NCBI RefSeq assembly: GCF_000214035.2
Contig: NZ_AFHG01000057.1
Location: forward strand, 1-64,000
Source: Methyloversatilis universalis FAM5
GTDB lineage: Bacteria; Pseudomonadota; Gammaproteobacteria; Burkholderiales; Rhodocyclaceae
Reading direction: 5' to 3'
DNA: 64,000 nt
A program made the translations under genes and the position numbers. Positions 34,760 to 47,486 of the stretch are shown piece after piece; the stretch's first letter is position 1; the number at the start of each line of letters is the position of its first letter. The notes beneath the pieces were generated by a model that worked only from the letters and a program-made list of their open reading frames with translations, was not told the origin of the DNA and searched no databases.

Positions 34760-35725
34760 TTAGTGCGTGGGCTCGGCCGCACACACCTGCATGGCGAGCC
34801 CGGGCGTCCGGCTGAGCTGATCCTGTACGTGCTGCTGGCCGTGGTCCAGCAGGAAGCGCCGGAAATCGGTGGCCACCGGCGTGAGCTGGCGCGAGGCGAG
34901 ATGGATCACGTACCACTCGCGCTCGATCGGATTGCCGGTCACCGGCAGCAACGCCAGTTCGCCGGATTCCAGTTCGTGCCGGCAGATGTGCTGCGACATG
35001 AAGGCCAGCCCGAAGCCGGCGGCGCACATCTGCTTGATCGCCTCGTTGCTCGACAGTTCGGAGCCGATGCGCAGCGTCAGATCGGCTTCACGGAACAGCT
35101 GTTCCAGCGTGGTGCGGGTGCCCGAGCCGCGCTCGCGCACCAGCAGGTCCTCGTTCGCGATGTCGCGCAGCGCCAGACGCCGGCGCCCCATCAGCGGATG
35201 CATGGGCGCGGCGACGAAGGCCATCGTGTGGCGCGCGAACGGCTCGGCCACCGTCTTCAGGTCACGCGGCGGCCGGCCCATGATGACCAGATCGACCTCC
35301 TGCGTGGTGAGCAGGCGCACGATTTCGTCGCGGTTGCCCACCTTGAGCTTCATCTCGACATTGGGCTGCTCACGCGCGAACACCACCAGCATGCGCGGCA
35401 CCAGGTATTCGGCGGTGGTCACCACGCCGATGCGCAGCCGGCGCGACACCACGCCGCGGTGCGCCGCCATTTCGTCGCCCACCTCGCGCCACAGGTCGAG
35501 GATGCGCGCCGCGTAGTCGGCCATCAGCCGGCCGGCCGAGGTGAGCCGGATGCCGCGGCCCTCGCGCTCCAGCAGCGGCGTGCCGGCGGATTCTTCCAGC
35601 AGCTTGAGCTGTATCGACACCGCCGGCTGGGTCAGGTGGATTTCACTGGCCGCCCGCGACACGCTGCCCAGGCGGGCAACCGCATGCAGCGCGGACAGCT
35701 GGCGGAGCGTGGCGTTCTTGAGCAT
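34760..35725 (-). CDS. cbbR: LysR-type regulator CbbR
   Basis: The 321-residue activator controls the cbb operon transcribed away from it. The N-terminal winged helix-turn-helix reads TLRQLSALHAVARLGSVSRAASEIHLTQPAVSIQLKLLE. The effector domain begins near RRLRIGVVTTAEYLVPRML, typical of CbbR. The ATG at 35725 starts at the canonical distance from the HTH; the upstream frame to 35977 is not conserved-looking and runs through the promoter region. Effectors in relatives are RuBP, PEP or NADPH. Confidence 0.94.
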   Translation of the reverse strand: MLKNATLRQLSALHAVARLGSVSRAASEIHLTQPAVSIQLKLLEESAGTPLLEREGRGIRLTSAGRLMADYAARILDLWREVGDEMAAHRGVVSRRLRIGVVTTAEYLVPRMLVVFAREQPNVEMKLKVGNRDEIVRLLTTQEVDLVIMGRPPRDLKTVAEPFARHTMAFVAAPMHPLMGRRRLALRDIANEDLLVRERGSGTRTTLEQLFREADLTLRIGSELSSNEAIKQMCAAGFGLAFMSQHICRHELESGELALLPVTGNPIEREWYVIHLASRQLTPVATDFRRFLLDHGQQHVQDQLSRTPGLAMQVCAAEPTH

Positions 35726-35981
35726 GGCGTTCTCCTGCGGGCTGTACGGGGTACCCACCCCGTTACACGTTTCGCGCCAGCCCGGAACCGGCCCGGCAGA
35801 AAACCGCCGAATGAATGGCAAGTCATTGATAAACAAAAACTGATACCAGCCCTGCCGCGCCGCCGCAGCGATCGGCTCCGGCAAGCGTGATTGCAGCGCC
35901 CGCGCCGCTCCGCAAGCGCTGCTTGCAGTCGATGCCCGGTTTTGTGCGGCGCACCAGCGCAGCCCGATGCAGGTCAAAGAA

Positions 35982-35994
35982 TAAGTTTGCCTTA
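35982..35994. promoter_or_regulatory. CbbR-type operator (T-N11-A dyad) in the cbb promoter
   Basis: TAAG-TTTGC-CTTA is a perfect dyad with the T-N11-A core of LysR-type sites, in an AT-rich stretch (35975-36030) within the 373-base cbbR-cbbL gap. A weaker repeat-like sequence (aacttttcttatcc, 36016-36029) follows and may be the second half-operator. The position about 105-117 bases before the cbbL ATG suits activation of cbbL and autoregulation of cbbR. No gene lies in this gap. Confidence 0.6.
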
Positions 35995-36077
35995 ATAACA
36001 GAAGGAAAAAAACAAACTTTTCTTATCCATGACCCTTCACCAGACTGGATTCAACGCCGGGCCTTACCGGCGAATGA

Positions 36078-37565
<1,488 letters not shown>

Positions 37566-37589
37566 GCGGCCGGACCGCCTGCTCCCCCT

Positions 37590-37675
37590 GTGGGAGCGGC
37601 GCCCCACTGCGATCAGCGCGTCATCAGGCACCAACGCGGTGTCTGTGCCCATCGCGGCGGGGGCGCCGCTCCCAC
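37590..37675. repeat. Inverted REP-like pair between cbbL and cbbS
   Basis: A forward unit (37590-37613) and a reverse unit (37651-37675) of the GTGGGAGCGGCGCCC family face each other and can form a long stem with a loop of about 37 bases. They occupy most of the 136 bases between the two RuBisCO subunit genes. Such a hairpin could stabilise the cbbL message or reduce read-through, changing the L:S mRNA ratio. Confidence 0.85.
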
Positions 37676-37701
37676 AGCCCCCTTCTTACCGGAGAACCAC
37701 C

Positions 37702-38121
37702 ATGCGCATTACCCAAGGCACCTTCTCTTTCCTGCCCGACCTGACCGACGCGCAGATCCGCGCCCAGATCGAATACTGCCTGGCCCAGGGCTGGGCGGTC
37801 GGCATCGAGTACACCGACGATCCGCACCCGCGCAACACCTTCTGGGAAATGTACGGCAACCCGATGTTCGACCTGCGCGACCCGGCGGCCATCATGCTGG
37901 AGGTGAAGGCCTGCCGCGACACCTTCCCGCAGCGCTACATCCGCGTCACCGCCTTCGATTCGACCCACGGCACCGAATCGGTGGTGCTGTCCTTCATCGT
38001 GAACCGGCCGGACGCCGAGCCGGGCTTCCGCCTGATCCGCACCGAAGAGCCGGGCCGCACGCTGCGCTACTCGATCGAGAGCTACGCGGTGCAGGCCAGC
38101 CCCGAAGGCGCGCGTTACTGA
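37702..38121 (+). CDS. cbbS: RuBisCO small subunit, form IC
   Basis: The 139-residue subunit starts [58 protein letters not shown], the standard red-type beginning. The C-terminal extension (about residues 105-139, [38 protein letters not shown]) is the beta-hairpin that lines the central channel of red-type enzymes. CCGGAGAACC precedes the ATG at 37702. Confidence 0.97.
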   Translation: MRITQGTFSFLPDLTDAQIRAQIEYCLAQGWAVGIEYTDDPHPRNTFWEMYGNPMFDLRDPAAIMLEVKACRDTFPQRYIRVTAFDSTHGTESVVLSFIVNRPDAEPGFRLIRTEEPGRTLRYSIESYAVQASPEGARY

Positions 38122-38131
38122 GCCGGCCGCG

Positions 38132-39064
38132 ATGGACGCCGCCACCCTGATCCAGACCGTGCCGGCTGCCGCCGGCGAGGCGACGTCGCCACGCGCGATG
38201 TTCGCCTCGTCCGGCGTGCAGGCGCTGCTCGAACAGCTCGACGCCGAGCTGGTCGGGCTGGCGCCGGTCAAGGGCCGCATCCGCGACATCGCGGCGCTGC
38301 TGCTGATCGACCGGCTGCGCGCGCAGCAGGGCCTGCAGTCGCAGCCGCCCTCGCTTCACATGTGCTTCACCGGCAACCCGGGCACCGGCAAGACCACGGT
38401 CGCGCTGCGCATGGCCGAAGTGCTGCGCCAGCTCGGCTATGTGCGCAAAGGTCATCTGGTGGCGGTCACCCGCGACGACCTGGTGGGCCAGTTCATCGGC
38501 CATACCGCGCCCAAGACCAAGGAAGTGATCAAGAAGGCCATGGGCGGCGTGCTGTTCATCGACGAGGCCTACTACCTGTACCGGCCGGAGAACGAGCGCG
38601 ACTACGGCCAGGAGGCGATCGAAATCCTGCTGCAGGTGATGGAGAACCACCGCGACGATCTGGTGGTGATCCTCGCCGGCTACCGCGACCGCATGGACAC
38701 CTTCTTCTCCAGCAATCCGGGCATGGCGTCGCGCATCGCGCACCACATAGATTTCCCGGATTACAGCGAGGACGAGCTGATGCGCATCGCCGAGCTCATG
38801 CTGGGCGGCCTGAACTACCGCTTCGACGGCGACGCGCACGAGGCTTTCGCGCGCTACATCGCGCTGCGCCGCCAGCAGCCGCATTTCGCCAACGCGCGTT
38901 CGGTGCGCAACGCGCTGGACCGCATCCGGCTGCGCCACGCCACCCGCCTGTTCGGCGCCGACGCCGCGCCCGACCGCGACGCGCTGTGCCGGCTCGAAGC
39001 GTCGGACGTGCTGGCCAGCCGCGTATTCGCGGCCGACGGAAAGGACGACCTTCATGCGTCTTGA
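38132..39064 (+). CDS. cbbX: Red-type RuBisCO activase CbbX (AAA+)
   Basis: The 310-residue AAA+ ATPase removes inhibitory sugar phosphates by pulling the CbbL C-terminus. Walker A is [10 protein letters not shown] (residues 81-90) and Walker [11 protein letters not shown] (about 140-149); the pore loop region [13 protein letters not shown] is present, followed by [22 protein letters not shown] and the sensor region [15 protein letters not shown]. It starts 10 bases after cbbS and overlaps cbbY by 11 bases. Confidence 0.97.
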   Translation: MDAATLIQTVPAAAGEATSPRAMFASSGVQALLEQLDAELVGLAPVKGRIRDIAALLLIDRLRAQQGLQSQPPSLHMCFTGNPGTGKTTVALRMAEVLRQLGYVRKGHLVAVTRDDLVGQFIGHTAPKTKEVIKKAMGGVLFIDEAYYLYRPENERDYGQEAIEILLQVMENHRDDLVVILAGYRDRMDTFFSSNPGMASRIAHHIDFPDYSEDELMRIAELMLGGLNYRFDGDAHEAFARYIALRRQQPHFANARSVRNALDRIRLRHATRLFGADAAPDRDALCRLEASDVLASRVFAADGKDDLHAS

Positions 39065-39821
39065 TGCCCTCATCTTCGACGTGGATGGCACGCTGGCCGA
39101 CACCGAAGAAGCGCACCGCACCGCCTTCAACCTCGCCTTCGAACAGCTGGGCCTGGGCTGGAAGTGGACTCGCGCCGACTACCGCCGGCTGCTCACCACC
39201 ACCGGCGGCAAGGAGCGCATCGCGCGCCACATCGCGTCGCTGGACCTGAGCGAAGCCGACCGCGCCGACCTCGGCACCCGCATTCCGCAGATCCACGCGA
39301 TCAAGACCCGGCTGTACAGCGCGGTGGTGCGCGACGGCGCGGTGCCGCTGCGCACCGGTGTGGCCCGGCTGCTGGACGAAGCCGCCGCCGCCGGCTGCCG
39401 GCTGGCGATCGCCAGCACCACCACCGCCGCCAATGTCGACGCGCTGCTGCACGCCACGCTGGGCACGCGCGCGCTCGACCTGTTCGGCGTCATCGCCTGC
39501 GGCGATCAGGTGGCCGCCAAGAAGCCGGCGCCCGACATCTACCTGCTGGCCATGCAGCACCTCGGCGTGCGCGCCGAGCACGCGATCGCCTTCGAGGATT
39601 CGGACAACGGCCTGCGCGCCGCCCACGCGGCCGGTCTGTGGACCGTGGTCACGCCGACCTACTGGAGCGAGGACCACGACTTCTCCGACGCCGACCTGCT
39701 GCTGCCGCATCTGGGCGAACCGGCCATCCCGCTGGCCGGCGAACCGGGTGGCCGGCTGCGCGAAGCAGCCTGGCTGTCCTTCGCCGAACTGAGCGGCCTG
39801 CGCGAGGAGGCCCTGTCATGA
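39054..39821 (+). CDS. cbbY: Xylulose-1,5-bisphosphate phosphatase CbbY (HAD family)
   Basis: The 255-residue HAD hydrolase removes xylulose 1,5-bisphosphate, a RuBisCO misfire product and inhibitor. Motif I is [21 protein letters not shown], motif II AIASTTT, motif [14 protein letters not shown] and motif [16 protein letters not shown]. It overlaps cbbX at its start and cbbE (rpe) by four bases at its end, so translation is coupled. Confidence 0.94.
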   Translation: MRLDALIFDVDGTLADTEEAHRTAFNLAFEQLGLGWKWTRADYRRLLTTTGGKERIARHIASLDLSEADRADLGTRIPQIHAIKTRLYSAVVRDGAVPLRTGVARLLDEAAAAGCRLAIASTTTAANVDALLHATLGTRALDLFGVIACGDQVAAKKPAPDIYLLAMQHLGVRAEHAIAFEDSDNGLRAAHAAGLWTVVTPTYWSEDHDFSDADLLLPHLGEPAIPLAGEPGGRLREAAWLSFAELSGLREEALS

Positions 39822-40537
39822 GCGTACGCATCGCCCCCAGCCTGCTGTCGGCCGACTTCGCCCGCCTCGGCGACGAGGTGAGCGCGGTGATCGAAGCCGG
39901 CGCCGACCTCATCCATTTCGACGTGATGGACAACCACTACGTGCCCAATCTGACGGTCGGGCCGCTGGTGTGTCAGGCGATCAGGCCGTATGCGGTGCGC
40001 GGGCCCGGCCATGAGCCGGTGCCCATCGATGTGCACCTGATGGTGAAGCCGGTCGATGCGCTGATTCCGATGTTCGCCCAGGCCGGCGCGTCCATCATTT
40101 CCTTCCACCCGGAAGCGAGCGAGCACATCGACCGGACCGTGCAGCTCATCCGCTCGCACGGCGTGAAAGCCGGACTGGTGCTGAACCCGGCCACGCCGCT
40201 CAGCGTGCTCGACCACGTGCTGGACCAGCTCGACCTGGTGCTCATCATGTCGGTGAACCCGGGCTTCGGCGGCCAGCGCTTCATCGAATCCGCACTGCCC
40301 AAGATCGAGGCAGTGCGCCGGCGCATCGAGGCCAGCGGCCGCGACATCTGGCTTGAGGTCGATGGCGGCGTCAATGCCGACAACGCCGCGCGCGTCGCCG
40401 CCGCCGGCGCCGACACGCTGGTCGCAGGTTCCGCCGTATTCACCGGCGGCCGCTACGCCGATTCCATCCGCACGCTGCGCGAACGCGCCCTCGCCGGCCG
40501 CGCGCAGACCCTCGCCCACGAGTCCTCTCATGACTGA
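39818..40537 (+). CDS. cbbE: Ribulose-phosphate 3-epimerase
   Basis: The 239-residue TIM-barrel enzyme interconverts xylulose 5-phosphate and ribulose 5-phosphate. Family motifs are [33 protein letters not shown] (catalytic Asp and His), VDVHLM equivalent [24 protein letters not shown] and LEVDGGV. The ATG at 39818 overlaps the cbbY stop. The name rpe is equivalent. Confidence 0.96.
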   Translation: MSVRIAPSLLSADFARLGDEVSAVIEAGADLIHFDVMDNHYVPNLTVGPLVCQAIRPYAVRGPGHEPVPIDVHLMVKPVDALIPMFAQAGASIISFHPEASEHIDRTVQLIRSHGVKAGLVLNPATPLSVLDHVLDQLDLVLIMSVNPGFGGQRFIESALPKIEAVRRRIEASGRDIWLEVDGGVNADNAARVAAAGADTLVAGSAVFTGGRYADSIRTLRERALAGRAQTLAHESSHD

Positions 40538-41234
40538 CAAGAACATCCCCGACCTGAGCCGCATCCACGCCATCGCCTTCGACCTCGACGGCACGCTGGT
40601 CGATAGCGCCGCCGACATCTGGCACGCGCTGAATGTCGGCCTGTCCACCGCCGGCCTGCCGACTGTCGACCTCGTCACCGTACGCGGCTGGATAGGCGGC
40701 GGCCCGGACAGGCTGATCGCGCGCGCGCTCGCCCACCTCGGCCGCACCGACGACGCCACGCTGCCGGCCCGGCTGCGCGCCGCCTTCGACCGTGCCACGC
40801 TGGCCGCGCCGCTGGACCACGGCATGGTCTATGACGGCATCGAGGAAATGGTGGAAGGGCTGTACGCGCTGTGCCCGCTGGTGGTTGTGACCAACAAGCC
40901 CACGCCGCTGGCGCGCGCAGTGCTCGCCGCCGCCGGCCTGCTGCCCTTCATGTCCACCGTCCATGGCGGCGACCGCGAAGAGCTGCTCAAGCCCTCGCCG
41001 TCCATGCTGGTCGATGCATCGGACCGGCTGGCGGTCAGCACGGCCCAGCTGCTGATGGTGGGCGACAGCGCCGCCGACCTGCTGGCGGCCAAGGCCGCAG
41101 GCTGCCCGGTGGCGCTGGTCGGCTGGGGCTATGGCGAGCATGCCTCCGCCCCCGGCGTCACGCCCTGGCCACTGACCCGCCCGGCCGAACTGCTTGCCGC
41201 GATGAGCGCGCGCTTCGAGGAACAGACCGAATAG
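40530..41234 (+). CDS. cbbZ: Phosphoglycolate phosphatase CbbZ
   Basis: The 234-residue HAD enzyme hydrolyses 2-phosphoglycolate, the product of RuBisCO oxygenation. Motifs: [17 protein letters not shown] (nucleophile Asp), [22 protein letters not shown] and [18 protein letters not shown]. It overlaps cbbE by eight bases. In the operon of Cupriavidus cbbZ follows cbbT, so its position after cbbE here differs. Confidence 0.95.
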   Translation: MTDKNIPDLSRIHAIAFDLDGTLVDSAADIWHALNVGLSTAGLPTVDLVTVRGWIGGGPDRLIARALAHLGRTDDATLPARLRAAFDRATLAAPLDHGMVYDGIEEMVEGLYALCPLVVVTNKPTPLARAVLAAAGLLPFMSTVHGGDREELLKPSPSMLVDASDRLAVSTAQLLMVGDSAADLLAAKAAGCPVALVGWGYGEHASAPGVTPWPLTRPAELLAAMSARFEEQTE

Positions 41235-41304
41235 TCACCACATGCCCGCGCAGCGCCGCACAGACGGCACGCGCTCAGGAATTCACATCAAGGGAGGAGA
41301 AATC

Positions 41305-42375
41305 ATGCCCACAGGCGGACGCACCACGCTGGTCCAGTACCTGATCGAAGAACGCCGTCGTCATCCGGAGGCGACCGGCGACCTCAATGCGCTGATCACC
41401 GACGTCGCGCTCGCCTGCAAGGCGATCTCGCGCAAGGTGGCTTTCGGCGGGCTGGCCGGCGTACTGGGCTCGGCCGGCAGCGGCAATGTGCAGGGCGAGG
41501 AACAGAAGACGCTGGACGTGCTCAGCAACCAGATCTTCCTGCGCGCCAACGAATGGGGCGGCCACGTCGCCGCGATGGCGTCGGAAGAGCTGGACGACAT
41601 ATCGCTGCCGCCGGGCCAGTACCCGCGCGGCAAGTACCTGCTCGCCTTCGACCCGCTGGACGGCTCGTCCAACATCGACGTGAACGTGTCGGTCGGCAGC
41701 ATTTTCTCGATCACCCGCGCGCCCGATCCGGACCGCGAAGCGACCACCGCCGACTTCCTGCAGCCGGGCCGCGAACAGGTGTGCGCCGGCTACGCGATCT
41801 ACGGCCCCTCCACCATGCTGGTGATCACGCTGGGCAGCGGCACCCACGGCTTCACGCTGGACCCGGTGCTGGGTGAATGGGTGCTCAGCCACCCGGACCT
41901 GAAGGTGCCGTCGGCCACCCGCGAATTCGCGATCAACGCGTCCAACAGCCGCTTCTGGGAGCCGGCGGTGCGCCGCTATGTCGATGAGTGTCTGGCCGGC
42001 CGCACCGGCCCGCGCGAAGCCGATTTCAACATGCGCTGGATCGCCTCGCTGGTGGCGGAAACCCACCGCATCCTGATGCGCGGCGGCGTGTTCCTGTACC
42101 CGAAGGACAACAAGGATCCGGCCAAGCCCGGCCGCCTGCGCCTGCTGTACGAAGCCAGCCCGATCTCCTTCCTGATCGAGCAGGCCGGCGGCCGCGCCAG
42201 CACCGGACGCAGCCGGCTGATGGACGTGCAGCCGGAGGCGCTGCACCAGCGCATCGGCTTCGTGTTCGGTTCGGCCGACGAGGTCGAGCGCATCGAGGCC
42301 TACCACCGCGAACCGGCGGACGACTTCCGCTCACCGCTGTTCGGCAAGCGCGGCCTGTTCGCCGACATCGTCTGA
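41305..42375 (+). CDS. cbbF: Fructose-1,6-bisphosphatase, class I
   Basis: The 356-residue enzyme hydrolyses fructose 1,6-bisphosphate and, in the Calvin cycle, often sedoheptulose 1,7-bisphosphate. Metal-binding motif: [26 protein letters not shown]. The substrate region is GVFLYPKD and [24 protein letters not shown]. The ATG at 41305 follows a clear GGGAGGAGA; the earlier in-frame ATG at 41242 lacks a ribosome site. Confidence 0.97.
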   Translation: MPTGGRTTLVQYLIEERRRHPEATGDLNALITDVALACKAISRKVAFGGLAGVLGSAGSGNVQGEEQKTLDVLSNQIFLRANEWGGHVAAMASEELDDISLPPGQYPRGKYLLAFDPLDGSSNIDVNVSVGSIFSITRAPDPDREATTADFLQPGREQVCAGYAIYGPSTMLVITLGSGTHGFTLDPVLGEWVLSHPDLKVPSATREFAINASNSRFWEPAVRRYVDECLAGRTGPREADFNMRWIASLVAETHRILMRGGVFLYPKDNKDPAKPGRLRLLYEASPISFLIEQAGGRASTGRSRLMDVQPEALHQRIGFVFGSADEVERIEAYHREPADDFRSPLFGKRGLFADIV

Positions 42376-42413
42376 ACGCACACCCGATTCCGCACCCTTC
42401 CGCGAGGTTTTCC

Positions 42414-43292
42414 ATGTCCGCGAAACACCCCATCGTCGCCATCACCGGTTCGTCCGGTGCCGGCACCTCGTCGGTCACCCGCACCTTCGAGAACATCTTC
42501 CGCCGCGAAAACGTATCGGCCGCCATCATCGAAGGCGACAGCTACCACCGCTACGACCGCGCCGAAATGAAGAAGGCCATGGCCGAAGCCGAAACCGGCG
42601 GCCGGCCGCACTTCAGCCACTTCGGCGAAGACGCCAACCTGTTCGCCGAGCTGGAACAGCTGTTCCGCGACTACTCGGAAAGCGGCACCGGCCGCAGCCG
42701 CAAATACCTGCACAACGACGAGGAAGCCGCGCCCTACCAGCAGCCGGCCGGCACCTTCACGCCGTGGGAGCCGCTGCCGGACAGCGAACTGCTGTTCTAC
42801 GAAGGCCTGCACGGCGGCGTGAAGACCGAACATGTTGATGTATCCCGGTACGCCGATCTGCTGATCGGCGTGGTGCCTGTCATCAACCTCGAGTGGATCC
42901 AGAAGATCCACCGGGACCGCAGCACCCGCGGCTATTCCACCGAAGCCGTGACCGACGTCATCCTGCGGCGTATGCACGACTACGTGCATTACATCTGCCC
43001 GCAGTTCACGCGTACCCACATCAACTTCCAGCGCGTGCCGGTGGTCGATACCAGCGACCCCTTCATCGCACGCACGATACCCACCGCCGACGAAAGCCTG
43101 GTGGTGATCCGCTTCGCCAACCCGCGCGGTTTCGACTTCCCCTATCTGCTCAGCATGCTGCACGACTCCTTCATGTCGCGCGCCAACACGCTGGTGGTGC
43201 CGGGCGGAAAGATGGAACTGGCGATGCAGCTCATCTTCACGCCGATGATCCTGCGTCTGATCGAACGCCGCCGCCAGCAGCGGGCCGCCTGA
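42414..43292 (+). CDS. cbbP: Phosphoribulokinase
   Basis: The 292-residue kinase makes ribulose 1,5-bisphosphate. The P-loop is [15 protein letters not shown]; the catalytic and substrate sites include [29 protein letters not shown] and [43 protein letters not shown]. This is the short bacterial type without regulatory cysteines. It precedes cbbT by 10 bases. Confidence 0.97.
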   Translation: MSAKHPIVAITGSSGAGTSSVTRTFENIFRRENVSAAIIEGDSYHRYDRAEMKKAMAEAETGGRPHFSHFGEDANLFAELEQLFRDYSESGTGRSRKYLHNDEEAAPYQQPAGTFTPWEPLPDSELLFYEGLHGGVKTEHVDVSRYADLLIGVVPVINLEWIQKIHRDRSTRGYSTEAVTDVILRRMHDYVHYICPQFTRTHINFQRVPVVDTSDPFIARTIPTADESLVVIRFANPRGFDFPYLLSMLHDSFMSRANTLVVPGGKMELAMQLIFTPMILRLIERRRQQRAA

Positions 43293-43302
43293 GGAGAGCG
43301 CG

Positions 43303-45342
43303 ATGAACGACATGAACGCCCCGCTCTTCCTGCGCAGCCAGTGCGCCAACGCGATCCGTGCGCTGGCGATGGACGCGGTGCAGGCCGCGAACTCCGGCCA
43401 CCCGGGCATGCCCATGGGCATGGCCGACATCGCCGAGGCGCTGTGGCGCCACCACCTGAAGCACGACCCGGCCGACCCGCAGTGGCCGGACCGCGACCGC
43501 TTCGTGCTGTCGAACGGCCACGGCTCAATGCTGCTGTATGCGCTGCTGCATCTCACCGGCTATGACCTGCCGATGGACGAGCTGCGCCGCTTCCGCCAGC
43601 TGCATTCACGCACGCCGGGCCACCCTGAGATCGACGTCACGCCGGGGGTGGAAACCACCACCGGCCCGCTGGGCCAGGGCATCGCCAACGCGGTCGGCAT
43701 GGCACTCGCCGAAAAGCTTCTGGCCGCCGAATTCAACCGGCCGGGCCACACGGTGATCGACCACCGCACCTGGGCCTTCGTCGGCGACGGCTGCCTGATG
43801 GAAGGCATCAGCCACGAAGTATGTTCGCTGGCCGGCACCTGGAAGCTGAACAAGCTGGTGGTGTTCTACGACGACAACGGCATCTCTATCGATGGCGACG
43901 TGAGCGGCTGGTTCACCGACGACACGCCGGCCCGCTTCGAAGCCTATGGCTGGGCCGTGGTGCGCAATGTGGACGGTCACGACCCGGTGGCGCTGGACGC
44001 CGCCATCGCGGCCGCCCACGACAGCGACAAGCCGGTGCTGGTGTGCTGCCGGACGCGCATCGGCCAGGGTTCGCCCAACCGCGCCGGCACCGCCAAGGCG
44101 CACGGCGAGGCGCTGGGCGACGCCGAGATCGCGCTCACCCGCGAAGCGCTGGGCTGGAGTGCGGCACCCTTCGAGATTCCGGAGGCCCTGCGCGCCGCCT
44201 GGTCGGCGAAGGAGCGCGGCGCTGCCTCGCATCGCGCCTGGCAGCAGCGGGTCGACAACTATGCCAAGGCCTTTCCGGAACTGGCCGCCGAACTGCGCCG
44301 GCGCCTGCGCCGCGACGCCCCGCTCACGTCGGACGCGCTGCGTGCGCTCGAAGCCGCCTGCGAAGCCGCCGAAGCGCGCGCCGCATCGGTGGCCACCCGC
44401 AAGGCTTCGCAGGACACGCTGCACATCGTGGCACCGGCCATTCCGGAACTGCTGGGCGGCTCGGCCGACCTGACCGGCTCCAACCTGACCGACTGGAAGG
44501 GCCACCGGCCGCTGAAGGGCGACGGCACTGGCAACCACGTGCACTACGGCGTGCGCGAATTCGGCATGTCGGCGGTGATGAACGGCATCGCGCTGCACGG
44601 TGGCTACCGTCCGTACGGCGGCACCTTCCTCACCTTCTCCGACTACGCGCGCAACGCGATACGCATGTCGGCGCTGATGAACCTGCCGGTCACCTATGTG
44701 TTCACCCACGACTCGATCGGCCTCGGCGAAGACGGCCCGACCCACCAGCCGGTGGAACACGCGGCCAGCCTGCGGCTGATTCCCGGGGTCGAAGTGTGGC
44801 GGCCGGGCGATGCCACCGAAACCGCGGTGGCCTGGCGCGAGGCGCTGCGGCGCGGCACGGGTCCGCAGCCGGGCCCGGCCTGCTTGCTGCTGTCGCGCCA
44901 GGCGCTGCCGCATGCCGGCGACGGCACGCCGCGCATCGACGACATCGCGCGCGGCGGCTACGTGTTGCGCGCGCCACGCGACGCCCGGATCTGCCTGATC
45001 GCGACCGGCTCCGAAGTGGGCGTCGCGCTGCTGGCGGCAGAACTGCTGGCGGCGGACGGCATCGCCGCCCGCGTCGTGTCCGTGCCCTGCATCGAGGTAT
45101 TCGAACGGCAGGACGCGCACTGGCGCGAATCGGTGATTCCGCGTGCGCTGCCGCGCATCGCGGTGGAAGCCGGCAGCACCGGACTGTGGTGGAAGTACGT
45201 CGGCGAGCGCGGCGATGTGGTCGGCCTGGACCGCTTCGGCGAGTCGGCACCGGCCGGCCAGCTGTTCCAGCAGTTCGGCATCACGCCGGACGCCGTGGCC
45301 GCCCGCGCGCGCGCCCTGCTCGCCACGACGGAGCAGCCGTGA
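43303..45342 (+). CDS. cbbT: Transketolase
   Basis: The 679-residue ThDP enzyme transfers two-carbon units in RuBP regeneration. N-terminal [27 protein letters not shown], the ThDP/Mg motif [38 protein letters not shown], and pyrimidine-domain [24 protein letters not shown] are present. Its stop overlaps the GTG start of the GAPDH-like gene by four bases (GTGA), so the latter is translationally coupled. Confidence 0.97.
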   Translation: MNDMNAPLFLRSQCANAIRALAMDAVQAANSGHPGMPMGMADIAEALWRHHLKHDPADPQWPDRDRFVLSNGHGSMLLYALLHLTGYDLPMDELRRFRQLHSRTPGHPEIDVTPGVETTTGPLGQGIANAVGMALAEKLLAAEFNRPGHTVIDHRTWAFVGDGCLMEGISHEVCSLAGTWKLNKLVVFYDDNGISIDGDVSGWFTDDTPARFEAYGWAVVRNVDGHDPVALDAAIAAAHDSDKPVLVCCRTRIGQGSPNRAGTAKAHGEALGDAEIALTREALGWSAAPFEIPEALRAAWSAKERGAASHRAWQQRVDNYAKAFPELAAELRRRLRRDAPLTSDALRALEAACEAAEARAASVATRKASQDTLHIVAPAIPELLGGSADLTGSNLTDWKGHRPLKGDGTGNHVHYGVREFGMSAVMNGIALHGGYRPYGGTFLTFSDYARNAIRMSALMNLPVTYVFTHDSIGLGEDGPTHQPVEHAASLRLIPGVEVWRPGDATETAVAWREALRRGTGPQPGPACLLLSRQALPHAGDGTPRIDDIARGGYVLRAPRDARICLIATGSEVGVALLAAELLAADGIAARVVSVPCIEVFERQDAHWRESVIPRALPRIAVEAGSTGLWWKYVGERGDVVGLDRFGESAPAGQLFQQFGITPDAVAARARALLATTEQP

Positions 45343-46202
45343 GCGTGCGCGTCGCGGTCGACGGCAGCGGCGCGATGGCGGCGAGCGTGCTGCACGCGCT
45401 GGCCGGCCGGGACGATCTGGATCTGGTCGTACTGAACACGCCGGGCGGGGATGCCGGGGGTGCCGGCATCGTCCCGCGCAGCCGCGAGCGCGACGCGCGC
45501 CGCCTGCCGTGGAAGCGGCATGCGGTCGACATCGTGTTCGACTGCAGCGGCCGCGACGCGCGCACCCATCTGGCCGCCGGTGCGCGGCGGGTACTGAGCT
45601 GCGCGCCGGCCGCCCGCGGGGCCGACACCACGGTCGTGTATGGCGTGAACCACCGCGCGCTGCGACCCAGCCACCGCGCGGTACACGGCGCCTGTCGCGC
45701 CACCCACGGCATCGCGCCGGTGGCGCGGGTGCTGCACGACGCGCTGGGCATTTCCAACGCCATGCTCACCGCGGTGTACAGCCGCCCGCACGACGTCGAG
45801 GGCGACGGCTTCGCGCTGCCGCTGCGCACCGGCGCCGCCGATCACCTGCACCGGGTGCTGCCCGAACTGGACCACTGTTTCGACGAAACCGAACCGATGC
45901 GCATGCCCGGCGTGCACGCCTCGCTGATCGGCATGGTGTTCGTCGCCGAGCGCACCACCACGGTCGAGGAGGTGAACAGCCTGATGCAGGCCGCCGCCTT
46001 CGGCGACTGGGCGGACATCGTGCGCTACGGCGACACGCCGTTCAGCACCGCGCTGTCCGACCGCGACACCCGCTCGTGCATCTTCGAAGCCGGCTGGACC
46101 CAGGTGTCCGGCCGCGTGGTGAAGGTGTGCGCCGGCTACCGCGGCGACCGCGGTTACGCGTACCGCATGGTCGATACCGCCGCCGTATGGAAGGCGTCGT
46201 GA
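45339..46202 (+). CDS. Catalytically degenerate GAPDH-like protein in the cbbG position
   Basis: The 287-residue product aligns along its length with glyceraldehyde-3-phosphate dehydrogenase ([75 protein letters not shown]). Key residues are lost: the dinucleotide motif GFGRIGR is GSGAMAA, the catalytic Cys is Arg120 (a Cys sits one position earlier, 119), the catalytic His is Tyr147, and NEWGYS is GDRGYA. It is about 45 residues shorter than normal. The frame is intact and the GTG start is coupled to cbbT. It cannot be an ordinary GAPDH; a structural or regulatory role, or slow decay, is possible. Confidence 0.85.
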   Translation: MSVRVAVDGSGAMAASVLHALAGRDDLDLVVLNTPGGDAGGAGIVPRSRERDARRLPWKRHAVDIVFDCSGRDARTHLAAGARRVLSCAPAARGADTTVVYGVNHRALRPSHRAVHGACRATHGIAPVARVLHDALGISNAMLTAVYSRPHDVEGDGFALPLRTGAADHLHRVLPELDHCFDETEPMRMPGVHASLIGMVFVAERTTTVEEVNSLMQAAAFGDWADIVRYGDTPFSTALSDRDTRSCIFEAGWTQVSGRVVKVCAGYRGDRGYAYRMVDTAAVWKAS

Positions 46203-46304
46203 CGCGACGCCTTCAAGCCTGAAACCGCAGCCGTCAGGACGTCCGCGTCCCCGTCTGGCCTGCCACCCGATTTTCTTTTCGCACCGTCCTTCAAGGAGAA
46301 CCGC

Positions 46305-47321
46305 ATGCCCATGATTTCCCTGCGCCAGCTGCTCGATCACGCCGCCGAACACGGCTATGGCGTGCCCGCTTTCAACATCAACAACCTGGAACAGATACAG
46401 GCCATCATGCAGGCAGCGCAGAAGGTGAATGCGCCGGTCATCCTGCAGGCCTCGGCCGGCGCCCGGAAGTACGCCGGCGAGCCCTTCCTGCGCCGCATGG
46501 TGGAAGCGGCCGCGGAAATGTATCCGGAGCTGCCCATCGTGCTGCACCAGGACCACGGCGCCAGCCCGGCAGTGTGCGTGCAGGCCATCCGCTCCGGCTT
46601 CACCAGCGTCATGATGGACGGCTCGCTGATGGAGGACGCGAAGACGCCGGCCAGCTACGAGTACAACGTGGACGTGACCCGCCGCGTGGTCGACATGGCG
46701 CACGCGGTCGGCGTGTCGGTCGAAGGCGAACTGGGCTGCCTCGGCTCGCTGGAATCCGGCACCGCCGGTGAGGAGGACGGCGTTGGCGCAGCCGGCGTGC
46801 TCACCCACGACCAGATGCTGACCGACCCGGACCAGGCCGCCGAGTTCGTCGCCGCCACCGGCGTCGACGCGCTGGCCATCGCCATCGGCACCAGCCACGG
46901 CGCCTACAAGTTCAGCCGCAAGCCGACCGGCGACATTCTCGCCATCGACCGCATCAAGGCCATTCACGCGCGCATCCCGAACACCCACCTGGTGATGCAC
47001 GGCTCGAGCAGCGTGCCGCAGGACTGGCTGGGCATCATCCGCGAGCACGGCGGCGACATCCGCGAAACCTATGGCGTGCCGGTCGAGGAAATCCAGGAAG
47101 GCATCCGCCACGGCGTGCGCAAGGTAAATATCGACACCGACATCCGGCTCGCCATGACCGGCGCCATGCGCCGCGCCATGGCCAAGGACCCGTCCGAATT
47201 CGACCCGCGCAAGTTCATGAAGGACGCCATGGCCGCCGCCCGCGACCTCTGCATCGAACGCTTCGAAGCCTTCGGCTGCGCCGGCATGGCCGGGCGCATC
47301 GTGCTGCGCAAGGCGGCGTAA
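46305..47321 (+). CDS. cbbA: Fructose-bisphosphate aldolase, class II
   Basis: The 338-residue zinc aldolase forms fructose and sedoheptulose bisphosphates. Motifs: [30 protein letters not shown] (zinc His and catalytic Asp), [35 protein letters not shown] and [26 protein letters not shown] precedes the ATG. Last gene of the operon; no phosphoglycerate kinase gene (cbbK) is present. Confidence 0.96.
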   Translation: MPMISLRQLLDHAAEHGYGVPAFNINNLEQIQAIMQAAQKVNAPVILQASAGARKYAGEPFLRRMVEAAAEMYPELPIVLHQDHGASPAVCVQAIRSGFTSVMMDGSLMEDAKTPASYEYNVDVTRRVVDMAHAVGVSVEGELGCLGSLESGTAGEEDGVGAAGVLTHDQMLTDPDQAAEFVAATGVDALAIAIGTSHGAYKFSRKPTGDILAIDRIKAIHARIPNTHLVMHGSSSVPQDWLGIIREHGGDIRETYGVPVEEIQEGIRHGVRKVNIDTDIRLAMTGAMRRAMAKDPSEFDPRKFMKDAMAAARDLCIERFEAFGCAGMAGRIVLRKAA

Positions 47322-47350
47322 AGGCTGCAGCACCGTTTTCGCAGGCGGCC

Positions 47351-47427
47351 GATCGCGGCGGGGCGCCGCTCCCACTGGAAAAGCGCAGCTCGTGGCAGTT
47401 GCCGTGGGAGCGGCGCCCCGCCGCTAT
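47351..47427. repeat. Inverted REP-like pair between convergent cbbA and hoxJ
   Basis: A reverse unit (47351-47375) and a forward unit (47404-47427) of the same repeat family form an inverted pair with a 28-base loop. The pair fills the 165-base gap where the cbb operon meets the oppositely transcribed kinase gene and could act as a two-way transcription barrier. Confidence 0.85.
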
Positions 47428-47486
47428 GCAGCCCATGCATGGCCGCAGGCGGTTTCAGTCCGCCATCGGGCAGACGCCGTCCTGCC

